Assembly (NCBI GenBank): GCA_003024785.1
Contig: PUQB01000237.1
Coordinates: 1-64,000, forward strand
Reading direction: 5' to 3'
DNA from: Selaginella tamariscina
Taxonomy: Eukaryota; Streptophyta; Lycopodiopsida; Selaginellales; Selaginellaceae
DNA: 64,000 nucleotides
The notes under the pieces were generated by a model. It searched no databases and was not told the origin of the DNA. It saw only the letters and a program-made list of their open reading frames with translations. The position numbers and the translations under genes were made by a program. The number at the start of each line of letters is the position of its first letter. The first letter of the stretch is position 1. This document shows positions 51,041 through 64,000 of the stretch, one piece after another.

Positions 51041-53822
51041 TTATTTATAACTTGAAACTCTTCCATCTCCTTCAAAAAGGTTGTTCTAACCTTTAGAATA
51101 TCCACTCTCAAACTCTAATGCATGGAACTTGAGTTACTAACCTAAGATGAAGCTACTGTGAATGAAGGTGTTAAAGGAGTATGTCCTCAAGGTGCTTTTT
51201 GGTGTCATTTGGAGTGGGGTTTGTGCCTCAAACCGATCCTAAATTAAATTCATAAAACAAAAAAATATCCACCTCATTAGTAAGTAGCATAAGTGAAAGG
51301 TGAAATACCCAAAGAGTTTTTATGTCCATTGTACATAAGGTTTTATGAAATATAATGTCTCTACTCACCACCAATTGTCTTGGATCCCATGTGTATAATT
51401 ATAACGTTTCACTTGTTCATGGTAAGCAACCATGACACACTTTATACTCCTTGGATCGAGGTTCAGGAACATGGACAAAAGCAACACAACCAAAAACCTT
51501 TGAGTGCCCTAACTTTGGCTTCTTTCTTTCCATAGTTGATAGGGAACTTGGCCACTAATCATTGCTGAAGGAACATGGTTACTAAGGTAAGCAGTTTTAT
51601 TGATTACTTTTGCTTATAAAACTTTTGGTAAACTAGCATGCATGAGCATGCATCTTGTGGCTTCCATCATCATCCTCTTAGCAACTTATTTTTGTTGTGG
51701 AGTATCTATTACTGTGAATTGTTGTTAAACACCAATGTTTAAGCAGAAGGTCTTGAAGTTATTGGAGATGTATTCTTCTCCTCCATCAAAATGTAGAACT
51801 CTAATCAACTTTTATGTATCTCTTTGAGCCCGATTCTTATAAAGCTATAAAATACTCCAAGACCTTAGATTTATGTGCCATGAAAGCTACAACTACATAA
51901 CGTGAAAAATCATCAATGAAGGTAACAAAATACATTTTATGGTTGTGAGATTGAGTTTGAAATGGGCCACACATGTAGAGTGAACAAGTTGTAGAGGTCA
52001 ATTGCTCCATCAACAAGTTCTTTCCTTGGAAATGGAAGGTGATGTTGTTTTCCAAGGTACATGCTTCACAATTGCTAACAATGCCTTCTGGGTTAAAAGA
52101 TGATGAGTAGCTATACCAAATGTCTAAGACATTGATGCTATCACTCCATGGTATCTTGAAAAGCCACAATCAACAATTGTTGCTCATTAGTTGGTTCAAG
52201 ATGTACAAACTCAGCATCAAGTTTGTATAAGGTTGCATGTCAAGTTCATGTGGCTACCAACCTTTTTCTTACATAGATAAAGCAACCTTTAATAATAAAC
52301 TTGGTTGAAACCATTATTTGTTGTTGCTCGCACCGAGAGTATTGACTCTATTAACCATGCATGTAGAACATGTTGTGGATTCTGTAGCTAAATCATCTTT
52401 GAGTTTGACTCTACTCCCTAAGGTGTCATGTCTCTCATGTACATATGTCAAATTGTAATAAGCTTTTCAAATGAATGAAAAACTAGCCTAAGTGGCATCC
52501 AAGCTGCTAAATCCATCCATAGCACATATTCATTTGTGTTCTCATTTCCTTGGTGATGAAGGCCTTTAGCATGCGAGGTACTAGTGGTTTTGAATTCCTC
52601 TCACCACCATCTCCTAATCCAGTATATTTGTGTCTACATTACAAAGTATTGTGACCTAGATTTCCTTTTGGCTTTAACATTTCAACCAACTAAAGGGCAT
52701 GAAGAACTCCCTAGTGCAACACCATGCCAATTGCTACCATCTTTCTTCTTGCTCTTAGAACTTGCTTTTGTGTGCCAATAAATAAAGCTTGTTGTCATGT
52801 CGTTGTACCATCTTTCTTTCTTCTTCAAATAAAACCCCAATTATATTCTCAAAGCTTTTACCAGAAAGATGCAATTTGAACCAAATCACTTGTTACTAAT
52901 GGTTTAGTCATTAGACAACATTATTGATTGTAGAACACAAATTTGGTTTGGTCATTAGACATTAATTCTCTAGCTTCTCTGACTTGAATCATTAAGCTTC
53001 ACTTTGCCCACATACGATGCCATTAACTTTTTCTTGTACATCTTCAAATCCATAAATTTTATGTTAGTATCACTTTAGCATTATCTTTTTTTCTCTTTAG
53101 TTCTTGGTTACTATCTTTGTGAGATCAATTAGGTAAATATACTCATTTCCTAAATCCAAACCAAGGATGGTCTGAACTTTTTTGTGATCTGACTTTAAAG
53201 TCTAACGACAATGCTAAATCTAATTAAACACTATGTACCATTCATGATTTCTAACAATTTTTTGCCATGACAATCATTTTCCATATGTGAAAGTTTTCTC
53301 TAGTGAAGCAAGTTAGGAGAAATTGCTGCATAAATTCCATAGTAGTTGTTGTGGGCAAAGCCATCCACCTTTACTCTTTACCCTTATGGCTTTAATACAT
53401 ATTGTCATTTATTTATAATGCTAGAGGTTGCAACTTTTTCTAAAACATACTGATGATGTGTTAAACCAATAAATGATTGTCAATTCTTCCTAAGAAGGAC
53501 CTGTAGGTTATCAATTTCCATAGATTTACTTGTTTATAGTTATGAAACAAATATAAAAAACACATGTCTTAAAATTGAAAAATCAATTAAAAAAACAATA
53601 ATAATATATAATTTTTTTGAGTTTTGTTTATTTATGGAGTGAAACACTTGTGTGTTTATGAATATGTTTTTATTTATTTATCTTGTTGTAATCAAACTCA
53701 AGTTTCTGCTATATAATCAAATAATTTATATAGCATCCATCCAAAACCATGTCAGCTTATCATACGATCGGTTGACCACCATGTACCATGCATGTTGTGT
53801 AAAGTGAGAGGCAGGCATGTAA

Positions 53823-53927
53823 GGCACAAGTGAGAGCAAAAGATTCGAACACTAATTCTGTTGTATTTGAGGCACAAGTGAGAGCAAAAGATTCGAACTC
53901 TAATTCTGTTGTATTTGAGGCACAAGA
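53823..53927 (+). repeat. 48-bp tandem repeat, 2.2 copies
   Basis: The phrase ggcacaagtgagagcaaaag starts at 53823 and 53871, and a partial third copy starts at 53919. The unit is exactly 48 bp with one difference (cac/ctc) and keeps a minus-strand frame open, but nothing suggests a protein. Confidence 0.9.
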
Positions 53928-54699
53928 AGAGGTAAGCAAGAAGAGAAAGTGGGGAAGAGATGTGATTGGGAGCCCCAATGTGGGTGTTCAATAGGGATTA
54001 TGGGGTTGATCCTGCAGGGGATTCATGGGAATTGACATGGGGATTCATAGGAAATCAGGGCATGTGAGGAATGACATGAAGAAATGAGAATTATGGCATG
54101 AAGAAAACTAGAAAAATCTAAGTTTCTAAGTTAAATATAGGGGATTAGTGCATATATATATAACTTTTTTCTTCCCCTTATATTTGTATAAATAGTATTC
54201 TTGAATTTGTTTTGTGTGTGTAGATTAATTTGTTAAATATATATATATATATATACACACAGACACACATACACACTCCAATTATAAATCTTATAGAATA
54301 TACGAATGTGTATCAACTATATGTATATAGAACTTGATTACGTTGCTACTTACGTACGTATGTATGTAGAGAGAGATGTATAATATCATTATATTTGATG
54401 TAAAACCTATGGACTAGTATTTTGATATATGTTCATCTTTATTTTTGTAGTGCAATATTAACTTCATAACATTAATAATATTAATTTCTTTTATATTATG
54501 TATAGTATTACTTAATATGATAATATTATGTACTAGCATAGCATATATAGAAAAAATCACTATTTTGATTCAAATATATTATTTCTGTATTACAATCTAG
54601 AACTTAATTATATCTTTTGTTTATATATTAAGCATATTGATTGTATGCAGCTATATTCATATAATGCATATGTTTAATTTGGGTGCAGATTATTTTTAT

Positions 54700-55215
54700 G
54701 AAAAATTACATTTATACTCCTGAAATTTATCATATTATATATATTCCTAAAAGTTTATATTTACATATACACCCCTTTAAAAGTTGTAAATTTACATATA
54801 TACCCTTGAAATTTCAATTATAATATTTTGACTTTTAAAATAACAATATTAACTAAAAGTATATTTAATTTATAATATATTGCAAATGAAATAATTGAAG
54901 TTTATTAACTATTAAATGTCAAAAAAATTGTCATAGTAAAAAATGAAATATGTTTTAAAATAAATATATTATATTGTGATATATATGTTTTGTATTTTGG
55001 ACCTAAATATAATTTAATATAAATTAATTATAAAATTTAATTGATTTTTTAAAAATGTTTTTTAATTTTTAATTTTGAAATTTATAAAGTTTTAAATTGA
55101 AGTTTTAGGGGTATATATGTAAATATAAAACTTCTAGGGGTATATATGTAAATATAAAATTTCTAGGGTATATCTATAAATATGATAAATTTTAAGGGGT
55201 ACAAACGTAATTTTC
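54700..55215. mobile_element. Fold-back / MITE-like element
   Basis: The left arm 54700-54825 and right arm about 55085-55215 are imperfect inverted repeats. The ends read gaaaaattacatttatactc and gtacaaacgtaattttc; inner blocks (atttatcatat, ggggtatatatgtaaatata) are mirrored. About 260 bp of AT-rich sequence separates the arms. No transposase and no clear target duplication. Within each arm the ggggtatatatgtaaatata phrase is itself repeated. Confidence 0.7.
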
Positions 55216-58200
55216 TTAATTTTAATTTTGTTATATACAATACGATATATTTGATTTTGTTGTGTATGTGTTTAATAAGCTTTGGCATTACATGGTGAGT
55301 ATAAACTTCTAGAGCTCCAATATAACTTATATAGATAGATAGATAGATATATTATAAATTATTTATCTCTCTCCCTTCTTATATATGGAAAAAATTACTT
55401 TTGGCCCAAACTAGTTACATAAATTTTGCATCATTGGGTGTTATTATGTTATTAGTCATCATGTAAATTAGTAATGAAATTTATAATTGAACATGAAAAT
55501 CTCATTATTTTTAAATTAAAAGTAAAATATTTAAATTTACAAATTTGGTTTTAAAATTAATAATATAATTTTAATTAAATTTTTATATAAACATTTATTT
55601 ACTATAATCTTTTAAATTAAATTATGTAACATATAACTTAAAAATAAAGAGATACACTCTCTTTTTAAGTTTCAAATTGCATAATATATAAAAATAATTA
55701 TAAAATTATATTTTTACTTCATTGGTTTAAAATATTTTAAGGTTAGGAATTTTGGAATGTTCCATATAAGAAAATTAATACTAATTGATATGTTGACTCT
55801 CTTTTTTAGTTTTTATTTTTCATATTTTTCTTTTTTAAAAGGTTCACTATAAGATATTATCATTAATTTATATGTTAACTCCCTTTTATTTTTCATCTTT
55901 TCTTTTTCCAAATAAGTATTCTTACATAATGAAATCTTTTTTTTTTTTTTTCATATTTTCCTTTTTCCAAATCAATATTCTTACATTGTTAAATAAAGCA
56001 TTATCCCTCTAGTTAATAAATTATTAATAACCACTTAGGTGTTGTGTGATTCCTTTGTTAAGTAGAATCATTTAATATCAAAATTGAAGTTATAAAATCA
56101 AATGCTTTCAAATATTAAAATTAAATTTTTTAAAATAATTTATTATAAATCTAAAACAATATTTACTTCAAAACATTAAATACAATATAAAGTTCAATAA
56201 GTATCTTGTTTATTCATAAAATGATTGTACTTATTATTTTCAAAGAAAATATTGTAATAATAAAATAGCATAAATATATATCTAAATCAATAACAAATTT
56301 AAGTTTTAAAATTTTTCTTTAATGAGGAATTAATCCAACATATCCATGTTATTAAAATAAATACAAAAATTAAAAAAAATAATATTAAGTGACAATTTGA
56401 ATGCTAAAAGATGTATGTGCATCATAATATTAATTTTATAAGAATAATAATGCAAGAGAATGTAAAATATATATAAATTACATGCATAATATGTAATTAT
56501 ATGTTTTATATAAATCCAAATTTATAATTATCATATAATTAATGTAAATATTATTGTATCAAATATGTTAAATGTTTTGAATATATAAATAACTAATGTT
56601 TTGATTATTTTAATATATTTTAAATTTATAAATACTCCCTACATTATTAACAAATTTACCTTACACATAATGCTTATATTTTTGTATTTAAAACTTAATA
56701 AAATCTTTTGTGTTTTGTTTGCAAGGTAAGAATGTTAAATTTAATTAAAGTAGATAAAATATAAGGTTTTATTTTTTTCATATATATACATTGCCACAAT
56801 ATGTTATATCCCATGTATTGTTTATCATAAATAAATGTCAATGTCATAATAAATTAAATTAATATAATTTCTTAATTATATATATTTTTGTTTAGTTAAT
56901 GGGTAGTTATTTGCTTGAGCCATTTAAATTGTAATAAATTATTTATTTTACTAGTGATTTGTTTTTTCACCTATTAATTATTTAAAATTTATAATCTATG
57001 TGACACTTATATAAGTGACACATACATAGCTTTTTGAAGAGTAACCGAACAACTAGCCCAATTAAATAATTATTAGGCATAAATTGGATTAAAAAGGTTT
57101 AATCTATTATACAAAAATACAATAATTACGGAAGAGAATTTGTAAAGACTCTTTCACATATAACATATATGTATGATTTTTGATTCATAAATATCACTTG
57201 AATGAAAGTAATTATATATACATAGATATGATATATACATATTATATATGTGAATCCGTTAGGTTGTGTGTGATATCTACATATTTTATAGTGCAAAATA
57301 TATTATATTTACTTAATTTAAGCTACTTTATTAGAATGAGATATTTTCAAAACTAATATAGACATGGTTCCTACAACTTCACCGTAGTGTTTTTTGCACA
57401 AAAGTATTTTCTAGAGGCATTTATATTCTCGTATATAAGAATATGTGCCTTTGTATATAGATGCACATGTATATATATGGACATATATATATATGCACAT
57501 GTATAATATGCATATAATCACATAATATATATAGATAACTATTTTCATTCATGTGATATTTAAGAATTAATTTATGTTTTTCATGCAATATGTTATGTTT
57601 AAAATGTGTGCACTAACTAATTTAATTTTTAATTCAATTAGTTAATAACTGGAAAACCACATTAGTAACTATTATTAATAACATGGCATTTTTTTAATTT
57701 ATCAAGGGTCAAATAATTGGCCACTAGTGAAAAGTGAGCCCTAATAAAAGACATATATTAAATTTAATATGATTAATATTTTGTTTATTAAAAGTAAAAC
57801 AACCAAACTAAAACAATATTATTAAATTTAATGTGGCATAACTTTTTTAATTTTATTATGAAGTTAGGCATTATAATATTAATTTTGTTGTTTTCCACTA
57901 CAGTTTTTCTTTTTTATTATTGAATTAATGAACAAAACCACAAAAATGATTTTTATTATTACAATAATAATTACTATATGAAATTGTATCATGTAATAAA
58001 CATTGATATTATCAATATAAAATTTTAAATAAATAAATTATAATTAATATATTATGGCATTATGTACATGTATATATGATATTTTTTATTCATTACATAA
58101 ATTTAAAATATACTACTTTCAAATATTTTAATGGTTGACATTATATTTAGTTAAATCATCATTTAAAATAATTTCATATTAGAAACTTACTTAAACTTAT

Positions 58201-61200
58201 AATTAATTATTATACAATAAAGAGTAAATATCTAGCCATAAAATGTGTATTTTAGTAAGTACATTAATATTTATATATTAGCATTGTTTTAAAAATAATA
58301 AATGTATAAAAGAGGGAAATGAGTATTTAAAATGTAAATATTATAAACCAAATATATTAATTATTTTAAATAACAAAATAATATTTTAAACAAAGTTTGT
58401 GTTTACACACTTAAATATTTGTGTATATATATGTATATATTTATGTGTAAATTAAATCTTAATTCATTTAAAATCTTAAAAGATAAATCAAGTTTTCTAA
58501 ATATATTATTGTTACATTTTAAATCCAAATCATCAACAAGTATATTACAAAAATGAAACATTAATACTAATAAATTATATTTTTGCTTTTAATTCACTAT
58601 GCCATTGTTTCACACATATTCACACCACACACACTTGTGTGTATATATACATATTATGTGCTTAAATATTAATTTATGAATACCTTTATGAACAGATAAC
58701 ATAAAAAATAAAGTAAATATTACTTTTATTTATGTCATATATTTATTGATTTTTTAATTTTAACATAAATAATGTATAACAAGTACATATAAAGAAACAA
58801 ATAATCATAAAAATAAATTAATAAATAAAACACTTTGACATGATATATAGTTTACTTTTAAAAACATAAAAAAAAAAAACAATTATAAACTAATAAGACT
58901 TAGAATTTAGATTATGTTATCATATTCAATTTCACATTTATTTTATATTAAAGTAAATATAATTATACAATAGAAATGTACTTTATTTATATTTAACCAT
59001 TAAACTAATTTATATTTATATACTTTACCTATTATGTATTAAATGTTTACAAATAAATACAAAATGAAAATAAATTTTATCCACCATATACGAATATATG
59101 TTTTAGTCTTTTAAATAGTTCAATAGTAATTAAATTTAATAAATTATTAAAAGTTAAAAATGACTTTTTATTTGGATATATAAAAGATATTTTCATTGTT
59201 GAAAAAATACTTTTTTAAATTGGGATATATATTTGCTAATATATGAATTTTATATTCAAACATTTAGTTTTTAGTAAATTATTACATTTTACATAAGCTT
59301 TATTATTCATTGTTTATTTATTCATCTCCATTCTTTTCATTAATTAAATATTTATTTTTATCTATATGAATTCTTTAATGTTGTTTTAAGTTTATTTGAA
59401 TGTATTAAATTAATTATAAATGATGGAACATTTAAAGTTTCCACAAAAGTTTATTATATATAATAAGTTTTAAATGTTTTAATTTATGTTAAGTTTTTCA
59501 TTGTTGACATAAAAGAAATCCCAATTCAATTAATAATTTATCAAATGCCTATAAATTAAATAACATTTTTTATATAAGTTTACTCTTTTTATTTTATGAT
59601 TTTCTTAATAACTTTTTTTGTTGCTTATATAGTGAATTACGATTTAAAATTAAATTCTTTTATGAAATATATAATAGAATTTTTCAAATTACTTAATGAA
59701 ATGAACATTAAATTATGAGGTTATTTGATTATATTTAATATTGCTTTAATTATGAGTGTTTGTGAATTTTTTGATATTATTATAGGTTATTATACAAATA
59801 TGATACTGTCTTGATTAATATAATTATATACAAATGTAATTTCATAAGTATGATTTTAATTATTTTCAATGATAATTAAAGTCCAATAATTAAATAAATT
59901 TCCTTTTTTATCTTTTTTTATATTAAATTTTATATATATGTAAAAAGATTCTTATTACTTAGTATACCTTATTGTCTAACTTATGAAATATATTAAAAAA
60001 AAAAATTACAATTATTATATATTAAACATAAAGAATACAACGAACAAAAGCTTTTAAACTTTTAATAATAAATGAGTATTTTTTAATTATCATGTATTAA
60101 TATTTAAATGAATATATTCAAGCTATATATTATACACAAATAAGATATAAAAAATAAATATTATAATTTTAAAAAAATATTTAAATATTATTATTTTATT
60201 AAATTTATTAAATGTTTTAAGAAAAAAAATTTATAATTACAAAGTATAAACTTTAATATTAATTTTAAAACAGTTTTATTTGAATATTGTATATCTAAAT
60301 TATATAAAATATTTTAAAATTTTAAAACTTTATATTTTATACAATATATAAGTATATTTAAGAAAATTATTTTATTAAATTAAAAAATTCTACTCTTAAA
60401 TACACTTATAATACACATTATTGTGCATACATGTTATGTTATATTATTCTAAAATAAAATATTTCACATTTCTAATATTTATACACTATAATAGAATGTA
60501 ATAGTTATCAATTAATGAATAAGTGCATATTTAGTATCTTAATATTATCAAGTTAAATATAGCATATAAATAAAGATAAGTTTATATAATGAATAAATCA
60601 AATTACCTACAAATTTGTAGTTGTAATATATGTATGATTTATGTATTATATATTAAGTATGTTAAATATTTAAAGAATATATAATATATCTAAATTTTAA
60701 ATAAAAAAGTTTATACAAATTAATTTTTTAATTTTTAATACATCATAAAACAAAAAAGTTTATATGTAATACAATATTGTCCAATGCTCATTTCCTTTAC
60801 AATTACAAAGATAGCAATAAGGGGAATGTCATTAATGCGTATCAATAATTAAATTAGGAGGCATGCAAACTCTTTAGAGTAAACACTAGGCAAAAATTGA
60901 TATTAATAAATAAAAATAATAGAACTAATATCTAAAGCAAAGTTATATATACGAGTTTACTAATATATTTAAATAAATCAAACAAATGCATAACCAACAC
61001 ACACACATATATATATGATAAAACTCTGCAAGGTTGCTGAGGAGGGTGTGTTTATATATTTTTAGGGCTCCTCTGCTCTTTAGGTCGATTGTCTTATATA
61101 ACATAGTATTATAAAGTATGTATTTTAAAGCTATAGTATTTGGTCAAAAAAATATATAAATGCACTGAAAACTATATTACATAATAAATAACAATTTTGA

Positions 61201-61500
61201 GTATATATTGGAGTTTTATTTAATTTAAATTTATATTAACACAATAAGTTCCAATTATTATGAAATTACTTCCATTATAATTTTGATCTACAGAAGCATT
61301 ATGTAACCCTTCTAATATCTTTGATTTATTATATATATATAATTATAAATAAAAATAAATACATGTATAACCATTAAAACATAACTATACAATCTTCTAA
61401 AATTAGTACATGACGTATGCATGTTTAATATTTACCTTTATTTTATCTCATTTTTCACACATTCAACGCACACCGCGTGGTATACACGGGTGGACACGTG
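55216..61500. other. AT-rich gene desert
   Basis: More than 6 kb with very low GC and no frame of interest on either strand. There are many poly-A/T runs and TATATA stretches, but no recognisable transposon proteins, tRNAs or long tandem repeats. Confidence 0.6.
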
Positions 61501-61508
61501 TGCCTAGA

Positions 61509-61515
61509 TATATAA
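61509..61515 (+). promoter_or_regulatory. TATA box of the RING1 gene
   Basis: TATATAA(AG) lies upstream of a more GC-rich leader. A possible 5'-UTR intron (GTAAGT at about 61634 to TTGCAG at 61717) precedes the ATG at 61737. An ACACGTG G-box-like core at about 61494-61500 is close by. Confidence 0.5.
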
Positions 61516-61736
61516 AGACCGGAGCTTGTGTTATTAGGGCTCTATCTCGGTTAGGTCAAAATCAAAGTTGGTGTTCTTCCGCTGGCTCGACAAGCGCCTC
61601 CGATAATCTAATCTCTTGAATCGGTTGTGATATGTAAGTTCATACAGTCAGCTCGTGTCGATCGAGGTAAGCATAGTTGTGAAATCTATATAAAATCTGT
61701 GGAAAATCTACATTGCAGGTTGTGTGTTTCCCTTTT

Positions 61737-64000
61737 ATGGGAATGGCGGACGACCCATCACTGGAATGTATGACGGAGGCTCCAGGTATGGCTATTTTGC
61801 AGGTTTTTCTATGTCTTTCTGAGTGAATTTCTTTTGACCAGCTCCTGCTCTTATAGAGCCTGCCCCTGTTGGGGATCTGAGTAAGTACTGGGTTTTCTAT
61901 GTGTATATATGTGTGTTTTTGGGGTGTGTAATACACATATGTAATGTGCTTTCTTGGATGTAAAATGTGTAAGTTCTGTGTACGTGTGTTGGGTGTTGGG
62001 TTTGTTTCTGCAATGTGTTATGTTTATGTATGTGTGTTTTCAGTGCATGTGAGACATATTATATATACACATACCATGCATGTCAACTTTTCTACAATCT
62101 GTTGGTACAGATGTGTCTATATCTGTGAGAACACAGAGACATATAGGTATATATCAACGTATTTTCTAGTGCATAGTACACATATCCATAGTACATGTGC
62201 ATGTGTGTGCTTCTGTATTGGTGTATAGCATCACTTAGGTGAATTTGTTAACAGGTATATAACTATCAGGCATGAATCGATCAGTAAGCAGTTTCAGTGT
62301 CCTATTTGTAATGGTAAGTGATAAATATGTGTGTATATAGCACATACGTGACAAGGAATTTGTGCTTTTATATACATGTGTGTTGCAGGAATTTTACGGA
62401 AAACAAGTAGTAATGGGCTGTCTTCACCGATTTTGTAGGGAGTGCATAGAGAAGTCTCTACGCCTTGGGTACGTTAAGATGAAAGTATATACAATGTTGT
62501 ATTCTATAAATGTGTTTGCTCTCTCTCTCTCTCTTATATATACACACACGCTCGCACAGAGGGAAGTGATAAATATTATACAGGAACAACGAGTGCCCAA
62601 TTGTCGGGCGCACTGTGCTAGCAGAAGGTCCTTACGTGATCAAAAACATATGATGAGATTGCAATTATATATGGAGACTTGAACAAATACGAAGAGCAGG
62701 TATGAAGCTTGTTACATTTAATATTCTAATATACTAAAATTTCTTTCTTTCCATCTAGGAAATGGCTGTGCTCAAAGAGGAAACATTGAGTAACAACAAG
62801 CAGGTAAGCACGGCACACACACACACACACAGTGCGCACATGCACAGACGCAGAGGTATATAGGGTATTTACTCTTTCTTTTGTTCCCTTTTATCCAGAT
62901 TCAGAAGAATATTGCAGAAACTGCGAAGAGGCAATCTGAAGCTCTTGCAAAGGGTAAAAATGCAGCAGCTATCATGCAGAAGAAGTTGGACCACCTTCGA
63001 GCCAGAGAAGTCGAGGTTAGCTTGTGTGTGTGTGTGTTATATATAACTTACATGCAAGATCTCTCTCTCATATATAACACGGCTCCCTTTCGATGTGTAT
63101 ATACTAACTTAGCTATTATAGGCACATCAAGGAAGAAGTCGAGGAGGTCTCTTTCGCCGTTGGAGGAAGAAGAGGAGGACTACTATTATCTGGAAAGGGA
63201 GGAGGCTATACCTGAGCCACGTAGAACCTCAACACGCAAGAGAAGGTATCATATATGTGTTCACACATTCGTATAAGCGCATACAAGCACAGATATGATG
63301 ATTAGTATCAACTGAATATCGATTTGAACAGGCGCATAACATCGGTTGGCTTAAATGAAGACGAAGACGAAGACATATTTGAAGCGCCAAGGATTACGAA
63401 GCGTAAAAGTAAACCGGCAGCTGGAAATGGGGATGCTCCTGTTGCAACTTCGCCCGGTGCTCATACACGCAGTGATGCACGAGTTGTTAACCACGCTGGT
63501 TCGCCATTGGAGGAAGAAGAGGAGGATCTGGAAAGGGAGGAGGCTATACCTGAGCCACGTAGAACCTCAACACGCAAGAGAAGGTATCATATATGTGTTC
63601 ACACATTCGTATAAGCGCATACAAGCACAGATATGATGATTAGTATCAACTGAATATCGATTTGAACAGGTGCATAACATGGGTTGGCTTAAGTGAAGAC
63701 GATGACGAAGAAATATTTGAAGTGCCAAGGATTACGAAGCATAAAAGTAAACCGGCAGCTGGAAATGGGGATGCTCCTGTTGCAACTTCGCCCAGTGCTC
63801 ATACACGCAGTGATGCACGAGTTGTTAACCATGCTGGAGTTAACAGGCAACACGTACAGAGCATGCGCGCTGCTGACCTGTTGAAAACTTACTCAGCATA
63901 CAAGGACGATCTCAACGAGGTAACGTGTGTGTGTGTGTGTGTGTGTGGTGAGAGAGAGAGAGAGAGAGAGTTTTAATACAACAGTTACATGGAAGAACAT
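61737..64000 (+). CDS. RING1-type Polycomb E3 ubiquitin ligase (5' part; continues past window)
   Basis: RING1 proteins are the PRC1 ligases that monoubiquitinate histone H2A. Exons: 61737-61785, 61842-61880, 62255-62313, 62389-62468, 62584-62699, 62759-62803, 62899-63015, 63122-63245, 63332-63583, 63670-63919; more lie beyond 64000. A short N-terminus and YITIRHESISKQFQ lead into the RING: CPICNGILRKT, MGCLHRFCRECIEKSLRLG, then NNEC.NCRAHCASRRSLRD, followed by IAIIYGDLNKYEEQE. NNKQIQKNIAETAKRQSEAL is the conserved helix after the RING, then acidic and KR-rich linkers. Relative to the family frame, bases are missing around 62400, 62597 and 62647, and exon joins 2-3 and 7-8 are off by one. Exons 8-9 and 9-10 carry a tandem duplication. 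I take this as a real gene with residual indels; decay cannot be excluded. Confidence 0.82.
63154..63837 (+). repeat. 347-bp tandem exon-intron-exon duplication inside RING1
   Basis: Unit 1 runs from tcgccgttgg (63154) to 63500; unit 2 runs from tcgccattgg (63501) to about 63837. Each unit holds the end of one exon (acidic EEEEED ... EPRRTSTRKR), an 86-bp intron and the first ~170 bp of the next exon (ITSVGLNEDEDEDIFEAPRI / ITWVGLSEDDDEEIFEVPRI, then KPAAGNGDAPVATSP). The introns are identical; unit 2 lacks 9 bp (ctactatta) in the first exon part. Confidence 0.95.

Larger units (their letters stand above)
48063..53450 (-). mobile_element. Decayed Ty1/copia retrotransposon
   Basis: The minus-strand order is gag, zinc knuckle, integrase, RT, RNase H, the Ty1/copia arrangement. 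Gag: FTRENFHIWKMI near 53290. Knuckle remnant GNLGHNTL.CRH near 52640-52665. Integrase: CEACTLE, then CGPFQTQSHNHKMYFVTFID, then DFSRYVV (52169-51837), a GEEYISNNFKTFC piece near 51770, and a C-terminal FGCVAFVHVPEPRSKEYK near 51470. RT start: AAWRVAVEDKYTSLIKNE near 49860. RNase H: MSSMKAEYITTNIEAKEATW (48433-48250). Tail: STQRMLVNIFTKSL near 48160. Stops and frameshifts are dense. Two segments (about 49.96-51.2 and 48.82-49.25 kb) do not belong to copia and match other repeats in the window. Confidence 0.85.

Overview
This is nuclear DNA of a land plant. The evidence is the gene set: a group IIb WRKY factor, PLS-type PPR proteins, a plant-style RING1 Polycomb ligase, a DUF155/RMD1 protein with a mitochondrial leader, PR-1 proteins and a plant-type mitochondrial ATP synthase delta subunit. 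Further evidence comes from eukaryotic tRNA genes, short GT-AG introns rich in CA/TG and GA tracts, and decayed Ty1/copia and Ty3/gypsy elements. Nothing fixes the species. A seed-free plant is possible but is only a guess.

Layout. 1-20 kb is accessory DNA: an F-box fragment (minus), a 65-bp satellite array that changes orientation twice (about 2.98-5.82 kb, remnants to 7.63 kb), a perfect 53-bp hairpin, tandem repeats of about 116 and 138 bp, and a decayed gypsy element with LTR remnants (13.08-17.18 kb). 20-41.6 kb is a gene island: WRKY (+), a PPR pseudogene (-), L-lactate dehydrogenase (+), MCM9 with 19 exons (-), tRNA-Glu, a head-to-head PPR pair, a second tRNA-Glu, a head-to-head PR-1 pair, mitochondrial ATP synthase delta (-), tRNA-Leu (+) and tRNA-Gln (-), RMD1 (-), a third PR-1 (+) and an unrecognised intronless ORF. 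41.6-61.5 kb is accessory again: AT-rich DNA, two tandem-repeat fields, a dispersed LTR-like pair, a decayed copia element with nested repeats (about 53.45-48.06 kb), a fold-back element and a gene desert. From 61.7 kb to the end lies the 5' part of a RING1 gene with a tandemly duplicated exon-intron-exon block.

The genes do not form a pathway. Two local themes stand out. Head-to-head inverted duplication made the PPR pair and the PR-1 pair. Single-base gains or losses, mostly in short homopolymers, break otherwise conserved genes (WRKY, both PPR genes, ATP synthase delta, MCM9, all three PR-1 genes, RING1, and one of two otherwise identical tRNA-Glu genes). I read most of these as residual assembly indels, not decay, because the protein resumes in a neighbouring frame with full family similarity. 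LDH and RMD1 are intact.
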